A stretch of 64,000 nt of DNA, taken from positions 2,418,001 through 2,482,000 of the forward strand of contig NZ_CP058348.1 in the NCBI RefSeq assembly GCF_013752535.1, read 5' to 3'. The stretch's first letter is position 1; every line of letters begins with the position of its first letter. The notes under the pieces were generated by a model. The model worked only from the letters and a program-made list of their open reading frames with translations, was not told the origin of the DNA and did no database searches. This document shows, piece after piece, positions 25,801 through 32,343 of this stretch. The position numbers were made by a program, and so were the translations under genes. Source of the DNA: Bdellovibrio sp. KM01 (GTDB lineage Bacteria; Bdellovibrionota; Bdellovibrionia; Bdellovibrionales; Bdellovibrionaceae).

Positions 25801-25961
25801 AATTCACGCATCACGGAGCTGGTGTTAGACAAACAGGCAGCCCCTGCGTATTCGTGGGCTTTTGTTTCAGGAGGTTTTTCGCCAATATTGGAATCACAAC
25901 CTGACACGACGGCCGTCATCACTGCCATCAAAACAGCAATCAGAGAGTTCTTAGAAAACAT
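22881..25961 (-). CDS. Very large lipoprotein with EF-hand-like loop and internal repeats
   Basis: 1026 residues. The start MFSKNSLIAVLMAVMTAVVSGC gives a lipobox VSGC at residue 22. The rest is mostly helical. Four segments near residues 115-130, 250-262, 363-377 and 505-520 share a K/M-x-x-GG pattern (LFLGGDVNYLT, KALAGGNENAIA, LVFGGSVDSFT, MVFGGNDSSLS), suggesting an ancient repeat of about 125 residues. Near the C terminus (about 925-945) FDENSDGVLTKYEALKAY is a calcium-binding EF-hand-like loop with a D-x-N-x-D-G-x-L-x3-E pattern. It would be anchored to a membrane on the periplasmic or outer face. The 3' end of the coding sequence overlaps none; the next gene downstream of it in the operon is the barrel protein's upstream partner, with which it shares an 11-base overlap. 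Confidence 0.8.
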   Translation of the reverse strand: MFSKNSLIAVLMAVMTAVVSGCDSNIGEKPPETKAHEYAGAACLSNTSSVMREFIEGNAKEADLNALWGCLGGAVQSFQRYVRGSDKSRYSSQELATFFEKNYLDQTKGAKISPELQREFMKLKQLFLGGDVNYLTQKELTSIQEVFGMLNGITVRMNPYMKIVVLKWSVSDTNQVQKDMLFFEEANKELQNSAKVLATHIEKNGQAYNLSDFVTFLQELSDTLGDEWSAVETVRTYMPVVKKVKKALAGGNENAIAPNEWRRFSMLGARGYVQYLRYYYFIEQVPETDTGYRLTYLARTMEDVLSVFQDLVAEKPEGVVSREEVNDLLLTFSKVWPAFKISPKMILESMKVKQLVFGGSVDSFTTNDFKTARMKVNRLKAIVERFLPFYPIYSRDWDPQMYSYQESQKLFQDAQAVLEQSGVELGGLVEGPYDLKDLIALLREFETLYPHKDKDPKGGKEDQKYVPISEELNKLLPLVVDAKNMVFGGNDSSLSKKIWSPLLGMGARVYTSVLYHHYFVSEKPMEKSETLWSISTFSNQSLNLLRDILVKKSVHQVSMSEIMQIVNRLNDLKYLPEKTNLKSLRTILGLAVNNFLVAPEDRLGGYVPNAITMHSVELLREELQIWIDTEIFFAQLTRKFPANQGLRPRDLADAIEKGRSSPNSSAALRTALRELGPVVQTPSPLTVDAQGRMYISRELQQVYNQQSLTQLNLNRGLARIMIRSFAGDLGRIKSNAGVTVEEVNAVFKTVKPFFVDLGLLEPENDTFGDARFRDANIFMPHSDGNKTASFVELTDLVGMLWSGVSINTMLTEALPKDCLFEQMVKSKKTGIEKLEKMVKVDCAANAYRFLLMDKMTATPVFRRYLQGADRDETLEFINNIFKSSGYVPNKSRTTKLTDLGQVPHAIQYVEMIFTRFDENSDGVLTKYEALKAYDLFADLLKQYAGDQVAPKDLDSVFMFLLRYGKAPTTLKEKATWFLRWKGKPENWNVAADRSQLARILGYIADMSSKATADAIPEVPESDLNSY

Positions 25962-27393
25962 AAGTCATGCCTCCATAGAAACGGTCGTTGGCGCGGAATT
26001 GGTTCAGGAAACTCGAAGTTTTGTAGTTTTCATCCTGAACGCCCAGAACGTCACCACCCATCACCACGGCCCATTTCTGATTGGGGTAATATTGGAATTC
26101 TGTATTCAACAGAGATCCACGTTGATCATAGTCGTAAAGATACTTCACGCGAGTCACCAACGGACGATTATAAACCGTCGCAAGCTGGCCTTCCAAACGA
26201 AGCATCACACTGTTGGTAAATTTCAAACGAGATTCATAAAGAGTGAAATCATCCGGAGTTCCAGTCGAAGTCACGTCTTGAATACCACCGCCAACAACCT
26301 TCAAATAGGCCACTTGGACCGCGATGGTTTTGGTTAAAATATCCTGCAAAGCGAAATCCAAAGCCGCAGAGTATGCCTGCAACGGCTGCAAGTTTTGAAT
26401 CACCCACTCTTCATTGGGAAGAGTTTTTTCAGGAGTATCCTGCAAGTACGAAAGAGTTGTCTTGATAGATTTAAAAGTATAACCCAAATCCGCTGACTGG
26501 ATTTGGTGATACGTCACTGCCGGCTGCACGGTGACGTCGACTTTGTCTTCAGAAGTTTGCTTGAATGCCTGACGTTTTAAAATCAAATCATTCACCGGCA
26601 AGTACCCCGCACTCACCACCATCCAAGTACCTTTGGATTTATCCCCCAGGCGAGTCATCAACGAAGCGCCGCCGTTATTCACAAGCTTGGCTTGTTCTGG
26701 AATATCGAGCTTATAGGAAATCGTATTGATTCGCGCATTCATGATGTAATCGCGCGAAGGAGCACGGTACCAGCGACTGTCGGCAACCAGGCCGCCACCT
26801 TCTTCACGAACATCGGGGCCCATGCTGGGGATAAACATAGGAGTGACCATCAACATCACTTCCCAGTCCTTTTTGTTGTAATCAAAAAAGACGCCAGTCA
26901 AGCCTTCCTCTTCGGGACGAAGAGCATCGATCGTCAGATACGGCTGCCACAATCCCAAATTCCAACGATGATCGATATCACTCCAGTCCTTTTTCTTACG
27001 ACCGGCGAAAACTTTGAAGGTCTCACCTTTGGAGGCCACATAGGCTTCGTGAACGATCAGATGAGTTTGACCGCGAGAAAAGAATGTCCCCGCAGACACA
27101 TCCGTTGCGGCATCAATCCAGCTTGCCTCTTTCAAAATAGAAAGACGCGCGGACAAAAGCTGGCTGTAAGTTAATCTGGGAGCATCGGGAACCGGAGTGA
27201 GATACTGCATTCCCTCTAAACGAATTTGGCCATAGACGTGCGCTGGCTTGGAATCATCTGATGTTTTTTCAGGATTCTTAAGCGTACTGATCCCTTCAGC
27301 CTTCTTCAATTTTAGGCTGGAATCGGCGGCCATGGTTATGGAACCTGCAAATAAGCTCAGAATTAGAGCCAACAGGTAAGTGGTTCCCCTCAC
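25951..27393 (-). CDS. Outer-membrane beta-barrel protein of unknown function
   Basis: 480 residues. The signal peptide is MRGTTYLLALILSLFAGSITMA. The mature sequence is a run of amphipathic strands separated by short turns (AHVYGQIRLEGMQYL, YGGMTYVF), and the last residue is Phe, the standard recognition signal for barrel insertion. No porin or receptor motif is evident. It is upstream of the 1026-residue lipoprotein in the same direction and its stop overlaps that gene's start by 11 bases (25951-25961). A barrel and a lipoprotein transcribed together suggest a joint envelope complex, but that is inference. The next gene upstream (27620-28651) has the same direction with a gap of more than 200 bases, so this gene probably has its own promoter there. 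Confidence 0.8.
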   Translation of the reverse strand: MRGTTYLLALILSLFAGSITMAADSSLKLKKAEGISTLKNPEKTSDDSKPAHVYGQIRLEGMQYLTPVPDAPRLTYSQLLSARLSILKEASWIDAATDVSAGTFFSRGQTHLIVHEAYVASKGETFKVFAGRKKKDWSDIDHRWNLGLWQPYLTIDALRPEEEGLTGVFFDYNKKDWEVMLMVTPMFIPSMGPDVREEGGGLVADSRWYRAPSRDYIMNARINTISYKLDIPEQAKLVNNGGASLMTRLGDKSKGTWMVVSAGYLPVNDLILKRQAFKQTSEDKVDVTVQPAVTYHQIQSADLGYTFKSIKTTLSYLQDTPEKTLPNEEWVIQNLQPLQAYSAALDFALQDILTKTIAVQVAYLKVVGGGIQDVTSTGTPDDFTLYESRLKFTNSVMLRLEGQLATVYNRPLVTRVKYLYDYDQRGSLLNTEFQYYPNQKWAVVMGGDVLGVQDENYKTSSFLNQFRANDRFYGGMTYVF

Positions 27394-27619
27394 GTTTCCC
27401 TCTGGATAAAAGTCCAGTTGGTAGAAGATAATATTCAGGATGGGGAGTCAACGACACCCTGTTTCCGAGGTGTCTCAAGTCAATTATATGAGCTTTGATA
27501 GCATCGCTGAAAATCTTTCTGTGAACTTCGGGTGCTAAATTAGAGCAAGTGCTCCAGCACGCTTTTTGGGCCTACCATCCGACAGCAATGACCCTATGCA
27601 GCAAAAAAAAGCAGCTGAC
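27394..27619. other. Intergenic region with two short inverted repeats
   Basis: 226 bases between two minus-strand genes. GACACC and GGTGTC at 27452-27473 can pair. A GC-rich hairpin with a T-tract (GCAAAAAAAAGC and GCTTTTTTGC, about 27599-27636) overlaps the 3' end of the M14 peptidase gene and probably acts as its terminator. The promoter of the barrel-protein gene should lie here but no consensus pair stands out. Confidence 0.5.
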
Positions 27620-28651
27620 TTACCGCTTTTTTGCGCCTGCATACCACAGATCCCGAGCCTGCATCCGATGCTGATCAAGTTGCTCCGCCGTCAATGTGGC
27701 CCAAGCATTAGGATTCGCGATGGCACGAATCATCAGCTCCAACAAAGTATTATGCCGGCGCAAAGTGCGCTGATGACGATGTCCAATCAAAGGATTGAAA
27801 GGCCCATCGGCTCTAAAAAGTTGTGACGGATGCTTTTTAACCCACATCCATGAACCCATTTCCAAACACAAAGGCAGATACTGCTTACCACGTTGGACAC
27901 CTTGATGTTGCAGGTACAGATAATCCCACAGATCTCCATGTGTCGTGTAAGTCCCCGCCTGGGGTTCAAATTTATAAAAGTGATGCGGATACGTCTGATC
28001 CAAAAGATTTTTAAAAGAATGCGCCAGCCCCAATTCCGGGAATGGATCCTGGGTGCGAGCATAGGGAAACCACAGGCGATCCTGTAAACCAAAACCCGAA
28101 TGACAATCCAAAGTGATGGCAAGCTGACTGTCTTTGATTTCCTGCTCAACTCCGCGGATAAGGCCTTGCGCCTCGACTTCCATCGGTTCATTTTCTTTAC
28201 CGCGGTACCAAGGAAATTTCGGAGAATAGCGATGCCCACCCAGCCAGCGTGCCGGTTTGTCGGCCTCGATCGGAGCGTTTCGCATCAAATCCACGCCACG
28301 CGGATTGCTGCGCGTTTTCCTTAATATTCCAATGGGATTTACTGTGGGGATGAAAAACACCCGCACATCTTGCAAAGTGCGTTGCATTTGACGGTCCCAC
28401 CGCACCAATTCTGCAAATGAATTTAAAAGAGAAACTGTGACCTGCGCCCCGATACGTTCAAGACCATGCACTCCCCCAACGATTCCTAAAACCGGAGCTT
28501 GGGGGTCTATGGTGCCAAACGAAACTTTATAAATTGGCAGCCGCAGGTCTCCATCCTGGCTGTATTCGAGAACTTCTGAACGCATGGCCGAACCCATAGA
28601 TTCAATGCGGGATTCAATTTGTTGGATCTCAGGAAGTGTACTCATTGCCAT
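27620..28651 (-). CDS. M14-family zinc carboxypeptidase
   Basis: 343 residues from the ATG at 28651, chosen over 28666 because GGAG lies six bases before it. The M14 zinc motif is present as GGVHGLERIG (His and Glu ligands in HxxE), a second histidine ligand in ITLDCHSGFG, and the catalytic Glu in LCLEMGSW. It has no signal peptide, so it probably works in the cytoplasm, or is exported by an unusual route. M14 enzymes trim C-terminal residues from peptides or peptidoglycan stems; the substrate here is unknown. Segments such as NPIGILRKTRSNPRGVDL at about residues 108-125 are the Asn/Arg substrate-binding elements of the family. Confidence 0.82.
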   Translation of the reverse strand: MAMSTLPEIQQIESRIESMGSAMRSEVLEYSQDGDLRLPIYKVSFGTIDPQAPVLGIVGGVHGLERIGAQVTVSLLNSFAELVRWDRQMQRTLQDVRVFFIPTVNPIGILRKTRSNPRGVDLMRNAPIEADKPARWLGGHRYSPKFPWYRGKENEPMEVEAQGLIRGVEQEIKDSQLAITLDCHSGFGLQDRLWFPYARTQDPFPELGLAHSFKNLLDQTYPHHFYKFEPQAGTYTTHGDLWDYLYLQHQGVQRGKQYLPLCLEMGSWMWVKKHPSQLFRADGPFNPLIGHRHQRTLRRHNTLLELMIRAIANPNAWATLTAEQLDQHRMQARDLWYAGAKKR

Positions 28652-28731
28652 TATACGCTCCGACATTAACGCTTAAAGCATTGCTCCGTTTTCCCAACAG
28701 AAGTATCCTTGATTTCTAAACGGGAGACAAC

Positions 28732-29532
28732 ATGACCCTTGAAACTTTACTAGAAAAAATGTGGGTAGATTATTGCAAACTGAATCCAGCAGCAAAACAC
28801 ATCCATGACTTGTTCGTGGCTGAGGGTGAAACTGTCCTTAACGACCACATTGCCCTTCGTACTTTTAATCATCCACGCCTGGGCATCGAATCTTTGGCGA
28901 AACAATTTAAAAAATTTGGTTACGAACAAAAAGGTGAACCGTATATCTTCACCGAAAAAAAATTGTTCGCACGTCACTATGAACATCCTAATGAAGACAT
29001 GCCAAAGATCTTTATCTCTGAACTTGAGCTGGAAAAAGTTTCTCCGTTTGTGCGCGAGACTTTGACGAAGCTTGCTGATTCTATCCCGCAAAGCGTGATC
29101 GATAGCGAAGATTTCTCGATGTGTGGTCGTCCCTGGGATATGTCTTGGGCATTGTACTCAGAACTTGCCAAAGAATCTGAATACGCTTCTTGGGTTGCCG
29201 CTTATGGATTCCGCCCCAATCACTTCACTGTGATCATCAACAAACTTAAAAAATTCCAGGACATCAATCACCTGAATGAATTCTTGCAAGGCAAAGGCAT
29301 TGTGTTGAATAAATCAGGCGGCCTGGTAAAAGGAACTCCGGCGGATTATCTTGAGCAGTCTTCGACGATGGCTTCTGAAATCCCGGTGAAATTCAGCGAT
29401 GGCACCCATAATATTCCTGGCTGCTATTATGAATTTGCGAAACGTTATAAAATGGATAACGGCAAATACTATCAAGGTTTCGTTGCGAAATCCGCTGACA
29501 AAATCTTTGAAAGCACCAACAGACAGAAATAG
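28732..29532 (+). CDS. DUF1338-family protein (2-oxoadipate dioxygenase/decarboxylase-like)
   Basis: 266 residues with an N-terminal metal-site region NDHIALRTFNHPRLGIES (about 37-54), a middle PNHFTVIINK and, near the C terminus, CYYEFAKRY. This set of His and Glu positions fits DUF1338, of which HglS (2-oxoadipate dioxygenase/decarboxylase in lysine degradation) is the characterised member. The protein is shorter than HglS, so substrate identity is uncertain. It lies divergently from the M14 peptidase gene with an 80-base gap. An intrinsic terminator follows at 29552-29590. Confidence 0.75.
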   Translation: MTLETLLEKMWVDYCKLNPAAKHIHDLFVAEGETVLNDHIALRTFNHPRLGIESLAKQFKKFGYEQKGEPYIFTEKKLFARHYEHPNEDMPKIFISELELEKVSPFVRETLTKLADSIPQSVIDSEDFSMCGRPWDMSWALYSELAKESEYASWVAAYGFRPNHFTVIINKLKKFQDINHLNEFLQGKGIVLNKSGGLVKGTPADYLEQSSTMASEIPVKFSDGTHNIPGCYYEFAKRYKMDNGKYYQGFVAKSADKIFESTNRQK

Positions 29533-29551
29533 TTCTCGCCTAAATCCGGCA

Positions 29552-29590
29552 AAAAAAATACCTCCGCACTTCTGCTGGAGGTATTTTTTT
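29552..29590 (+). terminator. Intrinsic terminator after the DUF1338 gene
   Basis: Perfect arms AAAAAAATACCTCC and GGAGGTATTTTTTT with an 11-base loop. The T tract on either strand makes it bidirectional; the convergent HD-GYP gene ends about 55 bases further on. Confidence 0.92.
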
Positions 29591-29621
29591 ATCTAGAATC
29601 CACACCTGATTCGCGACTGTT

Positions 29622-29647
29622 TTGGAGAAAGTGTGTCCGTACCTTTA
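29622..29647 (-). repeat. Single half of the TAAAAGGTACGG repeat family
   Basis: Read on the minus strand, TTAAAGGTACGGACACAC is followed by TTTCTCCAAAA, the same sequence as one arm of the copy at 5847-5880 but without a partner arm. Its outer TAA is the stop codon of the HD-GYP gene. No hairpin is formed here, so this is an isolated half element beside a terminator. Confidence 0.85.
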
Positions 29648-30292
29648 AGCGATTTTTTTAATTAGCAGATGTTCTGTTTCCTGGTCATTTTGTTGATCTG
29701 CCCAATGAGGATGCGCTTGTAAAAAGATCTTTACCAACTGTGAGTCAAATTGTGTCCCTGAACAGCGCACCAGCTCTTCGTACACCACTTCATCCGGCAA
29801 ACCTTTTCGATAAGCCCGCGTTTGCGACATCGCATCGTAGGTATCCACCACCAAAATAACTCGGGCTAAAATATCAATTTTATCACCGGCAATTTTATCA
29901 GGATATCCCGTGCCATCAACTCGCTCATGGTGCCCACGGATCGCAGGCAAAATAGTTCCAAAGAATTTATGCGAGGCCAACGGCTGCACAATATCTTCAC
30001 TCATCACCGGATGAGAACGCATAATCGCTTGTTCTTGTGGATCCAGCTTACCTGGCTTGGCAATAATGCTTTGAGAAACACCCATCTTACCGATGTCATG
30101 AAAGAGACCGGCAAATTCAGCAAGCTTTTGTTCGTATTCATTAAGACCCGCATCGCGAGCCAGTTTGCGCGACATTTCGCCAACACGGCAACAGTGCGCA
30201 TAGGTTTCAGGGTCGACGATTTTCAGAGTTTGCATGAGTGCTTTGGCCGAATCGTAAGCCCACGACGGTATATTGCCCCACTTTGCAGACAT
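29645..30292 (-). CDS. HD-GYP domain protein, putative cyclic-di-GMP phosphodiesterase
   Basis: 215 residues, essentially only the HD-GYP domain. His65 and Asp66 are in LFHDIGKMG, the second pair is His121-His122 in GHHERVDG, and the GYP motif is residues 129-131 (TGYP). All metal and signature residues are therefore present, which favours an active phosphodiesterase. The final 35 residues are hydrophilic. Unlike most family members it lacks a fused receiver or sensor domain, so the regulator must act from elsewhere. The stop codon lies in a half repeat element. It is divergent from the small outer-membrane protein gene at 30446. Confidence 0.9.
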   Translation of the reverse strand: MSAKWGNIPSWAYDSAKALMQTLKIVDPETYAHCCRVGEMSRKLARDAGLNEYEQKLAEFAGLFHDIGKMGVSQSIIAKPGKLDPQEQAIMRSHPVMSEDIVQPLASHKFFGTILPAIRGHHERVDGTGYPDKIAGDKIDILARVILVVDTYDAMSQTRAYRKGLPDEVVYEELVRCSGTQFDSQLVKIFLQAHPHWADQQNDQETEHLLIKKIA

Positions 30293-30388
30293 GCGATTCC
30301 CCTTTCATTCCCCCTGAACTTTTCGGTCTAGGTCTGGACAAACTTTACTCGATACAAACGAACATTCCCAGAGTGAGACAAGTTCCCG

Positions 30389-30417
30389 TTGACAGTGTTA
30401 TGGATCACTTCGAAAAT
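30389..30417 (+). promoter_or_regulatory. Candidate sigma-70 promoter of the gene at 30446
   Basis: TTGACA at 30389-30394 is a perfect -35; 17 bases later GAAAAT (30412-30417) is a four-of-six match to the -10. An AAAGGA ribosome site follows before the ATG at 30446. The short leader fits, but no start has been mapped. Confidence 0.5.
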
Positions 30418-30445
30418 AGGCAGACGCCAAAAATAAAGGACCAAC

Positions 30446-31108
30446 ATGAGACACCTTCTTTTGATTATCACCATGATGACCCTGGGCTCGGCTTCCGCAT
30501 ACGCGCAAAAAATTAAAGTGCGCAAAGTAAAAGGCAACACGGCCATTATTGAAAGCACTTCTCCCCTGGCTCCCGGTGCTGTCTATGATCTGATTTCGGA
30601 AGATCAATTGGGTGACGACAGTGGCCCCGCAACTCGTAAAAACTTTGTAGGTTTGAATTTAATTTTTGGAAATACGAAATCGGATGCACCCAATTCAACA
30701 AATGAAACGACCATGAGTCTTATGGCGCGCTATGGATGGAACCAGGGCACTTTTGAGTTGGGCCCCCTGGTACAAATGACCATGACCCACGTCAGCGACG
30801 TGACGGCGACAACTTGGCGCGTGGGCGGATTCGCCGACTATAACTTCACGCCCAACACCCCAGGCGAAGCTTTTATCTTTGGCTTGACCGGCTGGAGTGC
30901 TTTTGGAAATGAAGATCGCGGCAACGGTGCAAAATTCGATATCGTCGATATTTTCGGAGGTGGTTTCGTAAAGTGGTATCCTACGACTTCCAGCTCAGCA
31001 TGCTTTCGCATCGATTTTGGCTATCAGTACGAGCGACAAACAGTGGCCGGGGGTTATTACTCAGACACAGGGATCACAGGTTCTGCAGGGATTTTCGCTT
31101 ACTTTTAA
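30446..31108 (+). CDS. Small outer-membrane-like protein of unknown function
   Basis: 220 residues. The signal peptide (MRHLLLIITMMTLGSASAYA) is followed by a short basic segment KIKVRKVKGNTAIIEST and, from about residue 62, eight or so strand-like stretches (FVGLNLIFGN, LMARYGWN, WRVGGFADYNF, GGFVKWYP) with a C-terminal Phe. This resembles a small eight-stranded outer-membrane barrel of the OmpA/OmpW size class, but there is no family motif I can name. It is divergent to HD-GYP and is followed by an unassigned region and the convergent secreted cysteine-peptidase-like gene. Confidence 0.75.
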   Translation: MRHLLLIITMMTLGSASAYAQKIKVRKVKGNTAIIESTSPLAPGAVYDLISEDQLGDDSGPATRKNFVGLNLIFGNTKSDAPNSTNETTMSLMARYGWNQGTFELGPLVQMTMTHVSDVTATTWRVGGFADYNFTPNTPGEAFIFGLTGWSAFGNEDRGNGAKFDIVDIFGGGFVKWYPTTSSSACFRIDFGYQYERQTVAGGYYSDTGITGSAGIFAYF

Positions 31109-31123
31109 TCCGCAAGACTTCGC

Positions 31124-31189
31124 TTAAGAAGTCACAACCGCAAGAATCATCAACAAGAGAGCACAAGCAAAAACTATTTTTAGCGACAT
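31124..31189 (-). CDS. Possible 21-residue hydrophobic peptide
   Basis: MSLKIVFACALLLMILAVVTS, 21 codons and a stop. It has a positively charged start and one hydrophobic helix, with AGAGG four bases before the ATG. It is too short to be sure and may not be translated. It would be the last gene of the same transcript as the secreted protein at 31227, 38 bases downstream of it. Confidence 0.3.
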   Translation of the reverse strand: MSLKIVFACALLLMILAVVTS

Positions 31190-31226
31190 GCTCCCTCTCT
31201 TTCTTGCGGCCGTCGGTGGACGGGTT

Positions 31227-32213
31227 TTATTTGGCACACTCCGCTTTATAATGCTTTAACATCGCAGCGTCGATCGATACCTGTTCATCTTCATCTACTA
31301 TAAATACCCCAAGAGACCTGCCATGGTCACCCGTCTTTTCCAAAACCGACATGATTGCCGGGGCATGGAAAGACTGAGTACTTTTTTGGTAGTATATCGG
31401 CATATCTGCCAGGGGATTGTTAGAATCATAAACCATAATCAGAAAGTACTTCCCCATATCGAGGATTTCCTTCGCCACCACCACGTGTTGCGTAGTCGTA
31501 CCACCACGAAGAACAAGCATGGTCAGACGTTTGGCTTTCAGGTTTTTTTCCAATTGTGTAACCGTCAGCAAGTTTTCAACAGGGCTACGGTCCGTTGTAT
31601 CGCCCGTGATCATCTTTAAATTTCCACCTCGGAAGAAATGCTGCTGCTGAGAGCGTTCCAGATCCAATTTGAAAGTCATCCATGTCGATTCACCATTGAT
31701 AGTTTCTTTGTATCCACGATTCAACATCGGGAATAAACCCTGAGGATTGCGCTCTTCCAAAGCCCACGAAGCCATCAAAGAACGATCCGAATATTTAAGA
31801 ACCTCCAAGGTCGCTGGAGTCTGAATCATACGTGCTTTGCCATTCCCTGACTGCTGCGCGGTGAATTCCGCGCCCCTAAACATATTCAAAGTTTTTCTGA
31901 CCAGGTCTTCCTTGCTGAGCTCTTCTTTTTCATCAAAGCGAGCAAGGTAAAACATCTTGCGCTGAGCACTGGAAAGTCCCCAGCACACCCCCAAAGTAGG
32001 CCCACCGGAATGGAACTTCCAATTGGTGATCGGGATATGAAAATAGGTATGAAAGGCCGTCGGCTGAATGGCCTGATAGATGCTGTTCACGGTCAGATTT
32101 TGACAGGAAAGATTGCTTACGAAGGAATCAGTGATTGTTTTGGCGTCTGCCGCCATGGCGGCTTGGTGAAGGCTCGTGATGCTAATTAAAACTGCGGAAA
32201 TCCACTTTTTCAT
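31227..32213 (-). CDS. Secreted protein with papain-like Cys-His-Asp pattern
   Basis: 328 residues from the ATG at 32213 (GGAG seven bases upstream). The signal peptide is MKKWISAVLISITSLHQAAMA. GGPTLGVCWGLSSAQRKMFY puts Cys77 in a G-x-C-W context like the nucleophile of papain-fold peptidases, with a helix following. Later QHVVVAKEI has His243 and VYDSNNP has Asp263/Asn265, in the usual order and spacing for the catalytic triad. I infer a papain-like (C39 or transglutaminase-like) peptidase exported to the periplasm, possibly acting on prey or cell-wall peptides. The overall family was not recognised, so this could equally be an inactive relative. Confidence 0.65.
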   Translation of the reverse strand: MKKWISAVLISITSLHQAAMAADAKTITDSFVSNLSCQNLTVNSIYQAIQPTAFHTYFHIPITNWKFHSGGPTLGVCWGLSSAQRKMFYLARFDEKEELSKEDLVRKTLNMFRGAEFTAQQSGNGKARMIQTPATLEVLKYSDRSLMASWALEERNPQGLFPMLNRGYKETINGESTWMTFKLDLERSQQQHFFRGGNLKMITGDTTDRSPVENLLTVTQLEKNLKAKRLTMLVLRGGTTTQHVVVAKEILDMGKYFLIMVYDSNNPLADMPIYYQKSTQSFHAPAIMSVLEKTGDHGRSLGVFIVDEDEQVSIDAAMLKHYKAECAK

Positions 32214-32343
32214 AGGCTGCTCCATCTGAGCCTATCAAAGCAATTCAGGTACCACCATCAGTTGGAAACATTTGGTTAATGGAGGCTATAACCTGTCTAA
32301 AGGTTCAACAGCCTGCCATTTGCGGTCAGCAGGCAGATTTTCC

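Noticed and set aside
31187-32225. Start of the secreted peptidase-like gene at 32225
   Set aside because: The later ATG at 32213 has GGAG at good distance and begins directly with the signal peptide.
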